Origin: Prevotellaceae bacterium HUN156
GTDB lineage: Bacteria; Bacteroidota; Bacteroidia; Bacteroidales; Bacteroidaceae
DNA: 64,000 nt
Direction of reading: 5' to 3'
Assembly: GCA_900119285.1 (NCBI GenBank)
Contig: FPIT01000005.1
Coordinates: 269,231-333,230 of the forward strand
The notes beneath the pieces were generated by a model, which ran no database searches, was not told where the DNA came from, and saw nothing but the letters and a program-made list of their open reading frames with translations. The translations under genes were made by a program, and so were the position numbers. Positions 41,625 to 48,596 of the stretch are shown piece after piece. Positions within the stretch are counted from its first letter, which is position 1. Each line of letters opens with the position of its first letter.

Positions 41625-43022
41625 ATGTTCAGGCGCAAAGGAGAGAAAACAGACTTGCTGGCCTATATTCGTGAAGGTCGCGAGATGACACAAAGGGAAA
41701 TGCTCAACTTAATAATCCAGTTGAGTATTCCTTCTATTCTTGCACAGATATCTACCATCCTGATGTTCTTCATCGATGCAGCGATGGTGGGACATCTGGG
41801 AGCCAACGAAGCAGCATCAATCGGATTGGTAGAATCGGCATCGTGGCTGTTTGCGGGTCTGACGTCAGCATGTTCGATGGGTTTCTCCGTACAAGTAGCT
41901 CATGCCATTGGCGCCAGCGACTTCAAACGAGCCCGTCGCATATTGCGCCAAGCTGTGACATGCTGTTTGGTGTTTAGCCTTGTCATCGTGATTATTGCTG
42001 TCAGCATACATCGCGCTCTACCCTATTGGCTGGGAGGTGGCGAGGATATTGCCGGCAATGCATCGCTCTACTTCCTGATATTCTCGTGTGCCGCACCATT
42101 GTTCCAAATAGAGAGTTTGTGTGGTTCGATGTTGAAATGTGCTGGCAATATGAAGGTGCCCAGTATATTGAATGTGGTAATGTGTGGATTGGACGTCACT
42201 TTTAACTATCTGTTTATCTTTATTTTAGGAATGGGAGTGCCAGGTGCAGCGCTTGGCACAAGTGTAGCAGTATTCATCACCACACTGATGATGGCTTACT
42301 TCCTCTTCTGGCGTTCAGACATGCTGCGACTTTTTGGAAAGAAAGCAGAGGGCATACAGAACCATCTTTATAAGTTTAAGCCTACTGGCGACATTGTACG
42401 CACTGCCTTGAAGATTGGTGCGCCTATGGGATTGCAGCATATGCTGATGAATGGCGCACAATTGGTGAGTACAATGATTGTTGCACCATTGGGCACTGTT
42501 GCGTTAGCTGCTCACTCTTTGGGTATCACCGTAGAGAGTCTATGCTATATGCCTGGATTTGGTATTGCAGAGGCTGCCACCACACTGATAGGCCAGAGTG
42601 TGGGAGCTGGACAGCGTGCACTGACACGTTCGTTGGCTTGGTTGTCGGCATCGCTTGGCATCGTAGTGATGACGGTGATGGGTATACTGATGTATATCTT
42701 TGCCTATGAGCTGATGGGACTGATGACAAGTGTAGAGGAAATCATCCAGATTGGTGGACAGTGTCTGCGCATCGAGGCATTTGCAGAACCGATGTTTGCA
42801 GCCGCCATCGTCTGCAACGGTATCTTTGTGGGTGCTGGCGACACACTGAAGCCTGCCATCATGAGCCTGGCATCAATGTGGGGCGTACGCCTGACGCTGG
42901 CTGCCCTGCTGGCTGGCACCTATGGCCTGTCTGGTGTATGGACAGCAATGGCTATCGAACTAACCTTCAGAGGCATTATTTTCCTCATCCGACTGAGCAG
43001 ATTTAAGAAAAGCGTGGAGTGA
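41625..43022 (+). CDS. MATE family multidrug efflux transporter
   Basis: 465 residues with 12 hydrophobic segments arranged in two homologous halves, beginning IIQLSIPSILAQISTILMFFIDAAMVGHLG (the PS/DAAMVG pattern of MATE) and, in the second half, APMGLQHMLMNGAQLVSTMIV. It should export organic cations or drugs with H+ or Na+ coupling. The start is ATG 41625 (MFRRKGEKTDLL), six bases behind the -7 box. The frame opens nine bases earlier with a TTG, but that lies inside the promoter. Confidence 0.9.
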   Translation: MFRRKGEKTDLLAYIREGREMTQREMLNLIIQLSIPSILAQISTILMFFIDAAMVGHLGANEAASIGLVESASWLFAGLTSACSMGFSVQVAHAIGASDFKRARRILRQAVTCCLVFSLVIVIIAVSIHRALPYWLGGGEDIAGNASLYFLIFSCAAPLFQIESLCGSMLKCAGNMKVPSILNVVMCGLDVTFNYLFIFILGMGVPGAALGTSVAVFITTLMMAYFLFWRSDMLRLFGKKAEGIQNHLYKFKPTGDIVRTALKIGAPMGLQHMLMNGAQLVSTMIVAPLGTVALAAHSLGITVESLCYMPGFGIAEAATTLIGQSVGAGQRALTRSLAWLSASLGIVVMTVMGILMYIFAYELMGLMTSVEEIIQIGGQCLRIEAFAEPMFAAAIVCNGIFVGAGDTLKPAIMSLASMWGVRLTLAALLAGTYGLSGVWTAMAIELTFRGIIFLIRLSRFKKSVE

Positions 43023-43041
43023 GGAGTGAGATAAAACAATC

Positions 43042-43080
43042 AGTGCAGCCTACGAAACCATCGCTGACTGCACTTTTTCT
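43042..43080 (+). terminator. Terminator after the MATE gene
   Basis: AGTGCAG near 43042-43048 pairs with CTGCACT near 43068-43074, followed by TTTTTCTTTTCC. Confidence 0.6.
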
Positions 43081-43259
43081 TTTCCTTATTAATAACTAAA
43101 ACCTTAACTTTCTCTCAAATTTACCTTAACTTACTAACACCTTACTAACAACAACTTTAACTAACTAACCTAAAACTTACTAATAACCAAAAATCTAACT
43201 ACTTTCCTAAACTTACTATTAACCTAAATTATCCTATTAATCTTTTACCTTTACCTATT
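43071..43259 (-). other. 189-bp tract without a single G on the plus strand
   Basis: From 43071 to 43259 the plus strand has no G at all; it consists of CTTAACTTACTAAC-like words. A minus-strand -7 box TACCTTTG (43288-43281) lies just upstream, so a leftward transcript free of C for about 190 nt would result. No ORF is evident. The rest of the 374-bp gap between the MATE gene and ksgA holds nothing else recognised. Confidence 0.6.
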
Positions 43260-43396
43260 GGTTATCTCTGAATCACGATGCAAAGGTACAACGATTTTGG
43301 AAATGTTGGTCCATTTCCATATCGTTTTCGATAAAAAATAGCGTTATTCTTGACGCAAGTCAATTGATTGTGTCCGCACACAACATATTTTCACAT

Positions 43397-44197
43397 TTAA
43401 GCGTCTTGAACGGGCAATACTTTTTCTATCTCGTTCGTCAATTCAACGAATTCCGGGATAGACAATTGTTCTGGACGTTTCGTAGCAAAAGGAGATGTTG
43501 CGATTGATGCTAACTGCTCTTGTGACAACAACTGCTTGAGCGACACGCGGAGCATCTTACGGCGCTGATTGAACACAGTCTTTACCACACGCTTAAAGAG
43601 CTGTTCGTTGCAGCCCAACTTCTGAACCTTATTACGCGTCATGCGGATAACGGCACTCTGCACCTTGGGAGGTGGATTGAATACGGAAGGCTCTACGGTG
43701 AAAAGATATTCCACATCATACCACGCCTGAATCAATACCGACAAGATACCATACTGCTTATTACCTGGTTGGGCAGCCATACGCACAGCTACCTCATGTT
43801 GAATCATACCAGTACAACAAGGAATAAGGTCGCGATTGTCGAGCATCTTAAAGAATATCTGCGAAGATATATCATAAGGATAGTTGCCCGTCAACACAAA
43901 CTGTTGACCATCGAACACTTTGGTCAGATCCATGCGGAGGAAATCAGCACCAAGAATATTTTCTCTTAATCTAGGGAAATTCTCATTCAAATACGCCACA
44001 CTCTCCCTGTCAATCTCCACCACTTTAAAGGGACGTGGCTTCTCTACCAAGTACTGAGTCATCACACCCATACCAGGTCCTACTTCCAATACAGGGATGT
44101 CTGGACATGCATCTACCGTATCGGCTATTCTTTTAGCTATCGACAGGTCAGTCAGGAAGTGCTGACCCAGATTTTTCTTAGGGCGTACTTGTTTCAT
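43397..44197 (-). CDS. ksgA: 16S rRNA dimethyladenosine transferase
   Basis: RsmA/KsgA dimethylates two adjacent adenines in the 3' hairpin of 16S rRNA. 266 residues: NLGQHFLTD at the N-terminus (the family's KxLGQNFL), SAM-binding VLEVGPGMGVMTQYL, catalytic NYPYDISSQIFFK (NxPY motif) and the C-terminal VFNPPPKVQSAVIRM and VFNQRRKMLRVSLK. ATG 44197 is five bases behind the promoter's TTTG, so the message should be leaderless. Confidence 0.96.
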   Translation of the reverse strand: MKQVRPKKNLGQHFLTDLSIAKRIADTVDACPDIPVLEVGPGMGVMTQYLVEKPRPFKVVEIDRESVAYLNENFPRLRENILGADFLRMDLTKVFDGQQFVLTGNYPYDISSQIFFKMLDNRDLIPCCTGMIQHEVAVRMAAQPGNKQYGILSVLIQAWYDVEYLFTVEPSVFNPPPKVQSAVIRMTRNKVQKLGCNEQLFKRVVKTVFNQRRKMLRVSLKQLLSQEQLASIATSPFATKRPEQLSIPEFVELTNEIEKVLPVQDA

Positions 44198-44202
44198 GTT
44201 TG

Positions 44203-44232
44203 CAAAGGTACGAATAAGTGAGCATAATACAA
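44203..44232 (-). promoter_or_regulatory. Promoter of ksgA
   Basis: Minus strand TTG (44232-44230), 19 bp, TACCTTTG (44210-44203). Confidence 0.65.
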
Positions 44233-44250
44233 AATAATCACAAAAGAAAT

Positions 44251-44286
44251 ACGCTCCTACGAGGATTATTTCTCTCGTGAGAGCGT
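44251..44286 (-). terminator. Hairpin terminating the 44320-44412 small transcript
   Basis: ACGCTC-CT-ACGAG (44251-44263) pairs with CTCGT-GA-GAGCGT (44274-44286) with a 2x2 internal loop. In the leftward direction it is followed by ATTTCTTTTG. Confidence 0.55.
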
Positions 44287-44319
44287 AATTAAACGTACAT
44301 TATCTAACAACTACTTATC

Positions 44320-44412
44320 TTACTTTGTAAGTACCTTTGCATTCTTGCAAATGTACATTGCCTCAGCGGCAGCGAAAGCCTCAACGGCCAATGAAAAAAC
44401 TACTAACATCAT
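44320..44412 (-). CDS. Possible 30-residue small protein
   Basis: Leftward ORF MMLVVFSLAVEAFAAAEAMY, ending ICKNAKVLTK; hydrophobic first two-thirds and a basic end, the make-up of a small membrane peptide. It is preceded by AAGAAAGGAAAATTG (a purine-rich ribosome site), a ~100-nt C-poor leader and a -7 box TACCTTTG (44521-44514), and followed by a hairpin terminator. The whole promoter-ORF-terminator order is coherent, but no homologue is known to me. Confidence 0.4.
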   Translation of the reverse strand: MMLVVFSLAVEAFAAAEAMYICKNAKVLTK

Positions 44413-44815
44413 AATCAATTTTCCTTTCTTAATCTTTAAATCGTTATCCTATTATTGTTATTGTTATCCTTATCCCAATCCTTTACCTTGAGACTATTTC
44501 TTTTTTCCGAGTGCAAAGGTACGAACTATTCATCAATGATCCAGCATAAAAATATGTATTTCGTTGAAAATTAGGCATTTCTTTGACCTTCATCAACATA
44601 ACCCCAATTTCATTGACTTATATCAAATGGAAAGGGGTTTTCTTATTTATTTTGTATTGTGCTCGTTTTATTCTTTGACCTAAAGGTGCAAAGTGTGGCG
44701 TTGCAATCGTACCTTTGAGATTTCATCTCGAAAGTACTTCCACTCGACAATGCATAATAAAAAATGAATTTTAATTTTGTATTGTGCTCGTTTATTCGTA
44801 CCTTTGAAGCCGATT
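44413..44815. other. Intergenic region with C-poor leader and repeated promoter words
   Basis: 44413-44521 is the leader and -7 box of the leftward small ORF. 44650-44671 and 44775-44797 repeat the words TTTGTATTGTGCTCGTTT. 44673-44705 is a 33-bp near-identical copy of 12269-12301 (CTTTGACCTAAAGG dyad). 44710-44717 is an additional TACCTTTG with no gene behind it, followed by the dyad GAGATTTCATCTC. No coding sequence is seen. Confidence 0.5.
44777..44806 (+). promoter_or_regulatory. Promoter of the flippase-like gene
   Basis: TTG (44777-44779), 19 bp, TACCTTTG (44799-44806); ATG nine bases later. Confidence 0.65.
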
Positions 44816-45802
44816 ATGAAAATAAGTAGTATTATACTGAAGATTCTGATGCCCATAGTGCTTGGTGCAGCGATACTCTACTGGATGTATCGTGGCGAAG
44901 ACTGGCAACAAATACGTCACGTGATGACCGACGAAATGGATTGGACGTGGATGCTACTTTCGTTTCCTTTTGGTATCCTTGCACAGATGTTTCGCGGATG
45001 GCGTTGGCGTCAGACATTAGAGCCTACTGGCGAACATCCACGTACATCGACCAGCATTCATGCCATCTTCCTTTCTTATGCCGCCTCACTGCTGATACCT
45101 CGTGTAGGAGAGTTTACTCGCTGTGGTGTACTGAAGCGTTATGATAATGTATCATTTCCTAAAGCACTTGGAACAGTTGTGACAGAACGTGCCATCGACT
45201 CCTTATTGGTGATGGGCATCACAACCTGTGTACTGCTTCTGGAGATGAGCACCTTCGGTATGTTCTTTAAGAAAACAGGCACTAGCATGGAGAGTATACT
45301 CCACAAATTCTCATGGACTGGATATTTTGTGGCTGCAGTTTGTGTTGTGGCCATTCTCATCTTGCTCCACTTCCTATTACGCAAGCTCTCTATATATGAT
45401 AAGGTAAAAGCCACACTAAGTGGCATCTGGCAAGGAGTCATCTCACTGAAGGATGTGCACAACATCCCATTGTTCACGTTCTATACGTTAGCCATCTGGG
45501 TGAGCTACTTCCTACACTACTATCTCACCTTCTTCTGTTTCGACTTCACGTCACATCTGGGATTAGACTGTGCGCTGGTAACCTTCATCGTAGGTTCTAT
45601 TGCAGTCATCGTACCTACGCCCAATGGCGCAGGTCCCTGGCACTTCACCGTTAAGACAATGCTTATTCTCTATGGCGTAGCCGATGTGCACGCGCTTTAC
45701 TTCGTACTCATCGTACACACCATCCAAACCATGCTCGTCATCTTCCTTGGTATCTATGCATGGTTGGCGCTGAATTTTACGAAAGCAAAAACAACCTTAT
45801 AA
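44816..45802 (+). CDS. Flippase-like membrane protein (lysylphosphatidylglycerol synthase TM / UPF0104 family)
   Basis: 328 residues, seven to eight hydrophobic segments. Family marks: FRGWRWRQTLEP, the SYAASLLIPRVGEFTRCGVL segment with the conserved Arg-Gly-Glu, VTERAIDSLLVMG, and PTPNGAGPWHF near the C-terminus. Such proteins (AglD/LPG_synthase_TM) move or modify membrane lipid-linked substrates; there is no synthase domain here. The start is ATG 44816 after a full promoter; the frame is open to 44777. The M20 dipeptidase gene follows by 15 bp and is probably co-transcribed. Confidence 0.85.
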   Translation: MKISSIILKILMPIVLGAAILYWMYRGEDWQQIRHVMTDEMDWTWMLLSFPFGILAQMFRGWRWRQTLEPTGEHPRTSTSIHAIFLSYAASLLIPRVGEFTRCGVLKRYDNVSFPKALGTVVTERAIDSLLVMGITTCVLLLEMSTFGMFFKKTGTSMESILHKFSWTGYFVAAVCVVAILILLHFLLRKLSIYDKVKATLSGIWQGVISLKDVHNIPLFTFYTLAIWVSYFLHYYLTFFCFDFTSHLGLDCALVTFIVGSIAVIVPTPNGAGPWHFTVKTMLILYGVADVHALYFVLIVHTIQTMLVIFLGIYAWLALNFTKAKTTL

Positions 45803-45817
45803 AATATTCAAAAGCAA

Positions 45818-47278
45818 ATGAACGAAATTCAAAACCTGAACCCACAGTGCATTTGGAAAAATTTCTATGCACTCACACAGGTGCCACGCCCCAGTGGACA
45901 TCTGGAGAAAGTACAACAGTTCCTTTTGGAATTTGGTAAGAATGCTGGCGTAGAGGCTTTCAAAGACCCCGCTGGAAACATCGTGTTCCGCAAACCCGCT
46001 ACAGCAGGTATGGAGAATCGCAAAGGTATCATCCTGCAAGCTCACATGGATATGGTGCCTCAGAAGACACCTGAGTCTACTCATAACTTTGAAACCGATC
46101 CCATCCAGCCTTGGATTGATGGTGAATGGGTGAAGGCTAAGGGTACCACACTGGGTGCCGACAATGGTCTGGGTGTAGCTGCCATCATGGCTATCATGGA
46201 GGACAAGACACTGAAGCATGGTCCTATCGACGCCCTCATCACTCGTGATGAAGAAACTGGTATGTTTGGTGCCAACGAACTGCCCGAAGGTGAATTGCAG
46301 GGTGACATCCTGCTCAACCTCGACTCTGAGCATTGGGGCAAGTTTGTTATTGGTTCTGCTGGTGGTATTGATGTTACCGCTACCCTCGATTATCAGGAGG
46401 TAGACACCGATGCAGAAGATGCTGCTGTAAAGGTTACTGTCAAGAATCTGCGTGGTGGACACTCTGGCTTGGAGATTAACGAAGGTCGTGGTAATGCTAA
46501 CAAGCTGCTGGTACAGGTTGTTCGCGAAGCCATCGCTGAGACAGAAGCCCGCCTGGCATCATGGAATGGTGGCAACATGCGCAACGCTATTCCTTTCAAA
46601 GCAGAGGTTGTGCTCACCTTGCCAAAGGAGAATATTGCTGCACTGAAAGAGATTGCTGCTGACTGGAAAGAGACCTTCAACGATGAGTTTAAACTTATCG
46701 AGCCTCAGGGCATTGAACTGACTGTTGAGGAGGTAGCTACTCCACAGAAGGAAGTACCCGTAGAGATTCAAGACAACCTCATCGATGCCATCTTCGCTTG
46801 TCACGATGGCGTAATCCGCTTCATCCCTGCCTACCCCAACGTAGTAGAGACTTCAAGCAACCTCGCCATCATCAACATCGGTGAAGGCAAGGCCAGCATC
46901 CAGATCTTGGCCCGTTCAAGCCGTGAGGACATGAAAGACTATGTTGTCACTATGCTCGAGAGTTGTTTCTCAATGGCAGGCATGAAGGTTGAGACTGCAG
47001 GTTCTTATGGTGGTTGGGATCCCAACCCCGACAGCGAGATTCTACACCTATTATTAAAAGAGTATAAGGAGCTCTTTGGCAAGGACGGTATCATCCAGGT
47101 AGACCATGCTGGTCTTGAGTGTTCTGTCATCCTTGGCAAGTATCCTCACCTTGATGTTGTATCTCTTGGTCCTACGATGAAGTCACCTCACACCACTACC
47201 GAGCGTGCCCTCATCGAGACAGTCGAGCCCTTCTGGCAGTTGCTGAAGAAGACACTCGAAGATGTACCAACAAAATAA
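45818..47278 (+). CDS. pepD: Aminoacyl-histidine dipeptidase (beta-alanyl-histidine dipeptidase, M20C)
   Basis: Cytosolic di-zinc dipeptidase, 486 residues, the usual length of PepD. Metal and catalytic segments: QAHMDMVPQ, GTTLGADNGLGVAA, TRDEETGMFGA with the catalytic Glu pair, LLNLDSEHW, and GGHSGLEI before the lid domain. The late VSLGPTMKSPHTTTERA supplies the final His ligand. It hydrolyses dipeptides including Xaa-His, useful to a peptide-fermenting gut organism. Confidence 0.95.
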   Translation: MNEIQNLNPQCIWKNFYALTQVPRPSGHLEKVQQFLLEFGKNAGVEAFKDPAGNIVFRKPATAGMENRKGIILQAHMDMVPQKTPESTHNFETDPIQPWIDGEWVKAKGTTLGADNGLGVAAIMAIMEDKTLKHGPIDALITRDEETGMFGANELPEGELQGDILLNLDSEHWGKFVIGSAGGIDVTATLDYQEVDTDAEDAAVKVTVKNLRGGHSGLEINEGRGNANKLLVQVVREAIAETEARLASWNGGNMRNAIPFKAEVVLTLPKENIAALKEIAADWKETFNDEFKLIEPQGIELTVEEVATPQKEVPVEIQDNLIDAIFACHDGVIRFIPAYPNVVETSSNLAIINIGEGKASIQILARSSREDMKDYVVTMLESCFSMAGMKVETAGSYGGWDPNPDSEILHLLLKEYKELFGKDGIIQVDHAGLECSVILGKYPHLDVVSLGPTMKSPHTTTERALIETVEPFWQLLKKTLEDVPTK

Positions 47279-47287
47279 AAAATTATC

Positions 47288-47324
47288 AAAAAACGCGGAT
47301 TTGTTTGGCAAATCTGCGTTTTTT
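47288..47324 (+). terminator. Terminator of pepD
   Basis: AAAACGCGGATTTG pairs with CAAATCTGCGTTTT (one mismatch, loop TTTGG), then T-run. Its right arm overlaps the corA promoter. Confidence 0.85.
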
Positions 47325-47335
47325 GTTTAACTTTG
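47305..47335 (+). promoter_or_regulatory. Promoter of corA
   Basis: TTG (47305-47307), 20 bp, TAACTTTG (47328-47335). It lies inside the pepD terminator, and the mRNA leader to the corA ATG is about 190 nt. Confidence 0.65.
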
Positions 47336-47412
47336 CAGCCGTGATTAGATATCACAGCGCAAGAGCGCTCTGAATCGCTACTTGCACTAGTATTAATTAA
47401 AACATATAAAAA

Positions 47413-47448
47413 ATGGACGATTACCCGGCGGATACTTTTAAGAAGTAA
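47413..47448 (+). CDS. 11-residue Asp/Pro-rich leader peptide upstream of corA
   Basis: ATG at 47413 opens MDDYPADTFKK followed by TAA, inside the corA leader. It has three Asp and one Pro among its first seven residues, the type of nascent chain that destabilises ribosomes when Mg2+ is low, as exploited by the enterobacterial mgtA leader peptide. It sits immediately before the alternative stems at 47454-47484. Peptide identity is read directly; the role is inferred from the corA context. Confidence 0.45.
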   Translation: MDDYPADTFKK

Positions 47449-47453
47449 GGCTG

Positions 47454-47495
47454 GAGGATAGGCAAGACTGCTAATCCTCTTGCCGTAAGATTTTT
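47454..47495 (+). promoter_or_regulatory. Alternative stems / pseudoknot in the corA leader (putative attenuator)
   Basis: GAGGAT (47454-47459) can pair with ATCCTC (47474-47479), and GGCAAG (47461-47466) with CTTGCC (47479-47484). The order S1-S2-S1'-S2' gives either an H-type pseudoknot or two exclusive hairpins. The second one is followed by TTTTT (47491-47495) like a weak terminator. Confidence 0.45.
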
Positions 47496-47527
47496 ATCAA
47501 TTGTCAATTAATCAATGGATTAGCACA

Positions 47528-48454
47528 ATGAAGACATTCTGGAACACCCAAGGTGGGCTCAGCCAACTCAATGAGTGGCAGCCTAATTGTTGGATACAAG
47601 TAACATGTCCAACAGAAGATGATCAGCAGATGCTGGAGGAGAAGTTTAACATTCCCGACTATTTCCTTTCCGACATCAGCGATACAGACGAGCGTGCACG
47701 TTATGAATACGATGACGGATGGATGCTCATCATCTTACGTATTCCCTACGTTAAAGAGGTGCGCTCACGCACTCCCTATACCACTGTACCTTTGGGTATT
47801 ATCCATAAACGCGACGTCACCATCACTGTATGCTACTATGAGACAAACATGATGATTGATTTCGTATCGTTCCAGCAGAAGCGTGGTGTAGGTTTCACAG
47901 ACCATGTTGACATGATTTTCCGTCTCTTCCTATCAAGTGCCGTCTGGTATCTGAAGCGACTGAAACAGATTTCTATGCTCATCGATAAGGCTAAGCGCAA
48001 CTTGGATCGTGAGGTGAACAATGAGAGCCTGATTGGTTTGAGCCGTTTGCAAGACTCGCTGACTTACTTCAACACCTCTATCCGTGGCAACGAGACACTG
48101 TTGTCGAAGTTGAAGTTTAAGTTGCAGATTGACGAGTTGGATGCCGACCTCATCGAGGATGTCAACATTGAGATGACGCAGGCTCGCGAGACGACCAGCA
48201 TCTACTCAAACATCTTGGAGTCTACGATGGATACTTATCAGAGTATTATCAATAACAACATGAATACTATCATGCGTACGCTGACGTCAGTAACTATCAT
48301 TCTGATGTTACCTACGCTAGTAGCCTCATTCTTTGGCATGAACCTTGTCAATGGTATGGAATCAAGCCCCTTGGGATTCATCGTTGCTATCATCATCAGT
48401 GTATTTATTTCAGTACTCTCTTGGTTCATTTTCAGGCATAAAAGACTTATTTAA
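47528..48454 (+). CDS. corA: CorA family Mg2+/Co2+ transporter
   Basis: 308 residues from ATG 47528 (MKTFWNTQGGLSQLNEW); the frame is open to a TTG at 47501, which I consider leader. A cytoplasmic alpha/beta domain, the long stalk helix and two C-terminal membrane helices are visible, with the selectivity motif in ASFFGMNLVNGMES (GMN) between them and a basic end RHKRLI. It forms a pentameric Mg2+ channel in the inner membrane. The long leader with a short acidic peptide suggests Mg-dependent control. Confidence 0.92.
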   Translation: MKTFWNTQGGLSQLNEWQPNCWIQVTCPTEDDQQMLEEKFNIPDYFLSDISDTDERARYEYDDGWMLIILRIPYVKEVRSRTPYTTVPLGIIHKRDVTITVCYYETNMMIDFVSFQQKRGVGFTDHVDMIFRLFLSSAVWYLKRLKQISMLIDKAKRNLDREVNNESLIGLSRLQDSLTYFNTSIRGNETLLSKLKFKLQIDELDADLIEDVNIEMTQARETTSIYSNILESTMDTYQSIINNNMNTIMRTLTSVTIILMLPTLVASFFGMNLVNGMESSPLGFIVAIIISVFISVLSWFIFRHKRLI

Positions 48455-48487
48455 AGTAAAAAGTGAAGAGCAAAAAGTAAAGAATTT
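48455..48487 (+). repeat. Short-word repeat after corA
   Basis: AAGTAAAAAGTGAAGAGC followed by a second AAAAAGTAAAGA: reiterated A-rich words like those at other gene ends of the window; no terminator hairpin seen. Confidence 0.4.
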
Positions 48488-48596
48488 GCATCCGTTCTGT
48501 CACTTTTATGGAAAAAAATTAGGTGGTTTCAGAATTTATTACTAATTTTGAAGCCCAATTATTGTGTGAACTAACCAAATCATTCACTAACGAATT

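Noticed and set aside
44710..44717. Isolated TACCTTTG box upstream of the flippase gene
   Set aside because: No TTG at the proper distance and no gene directly behind; the true promoter is at 44777-44806. Kept only as part of the intergenic description.
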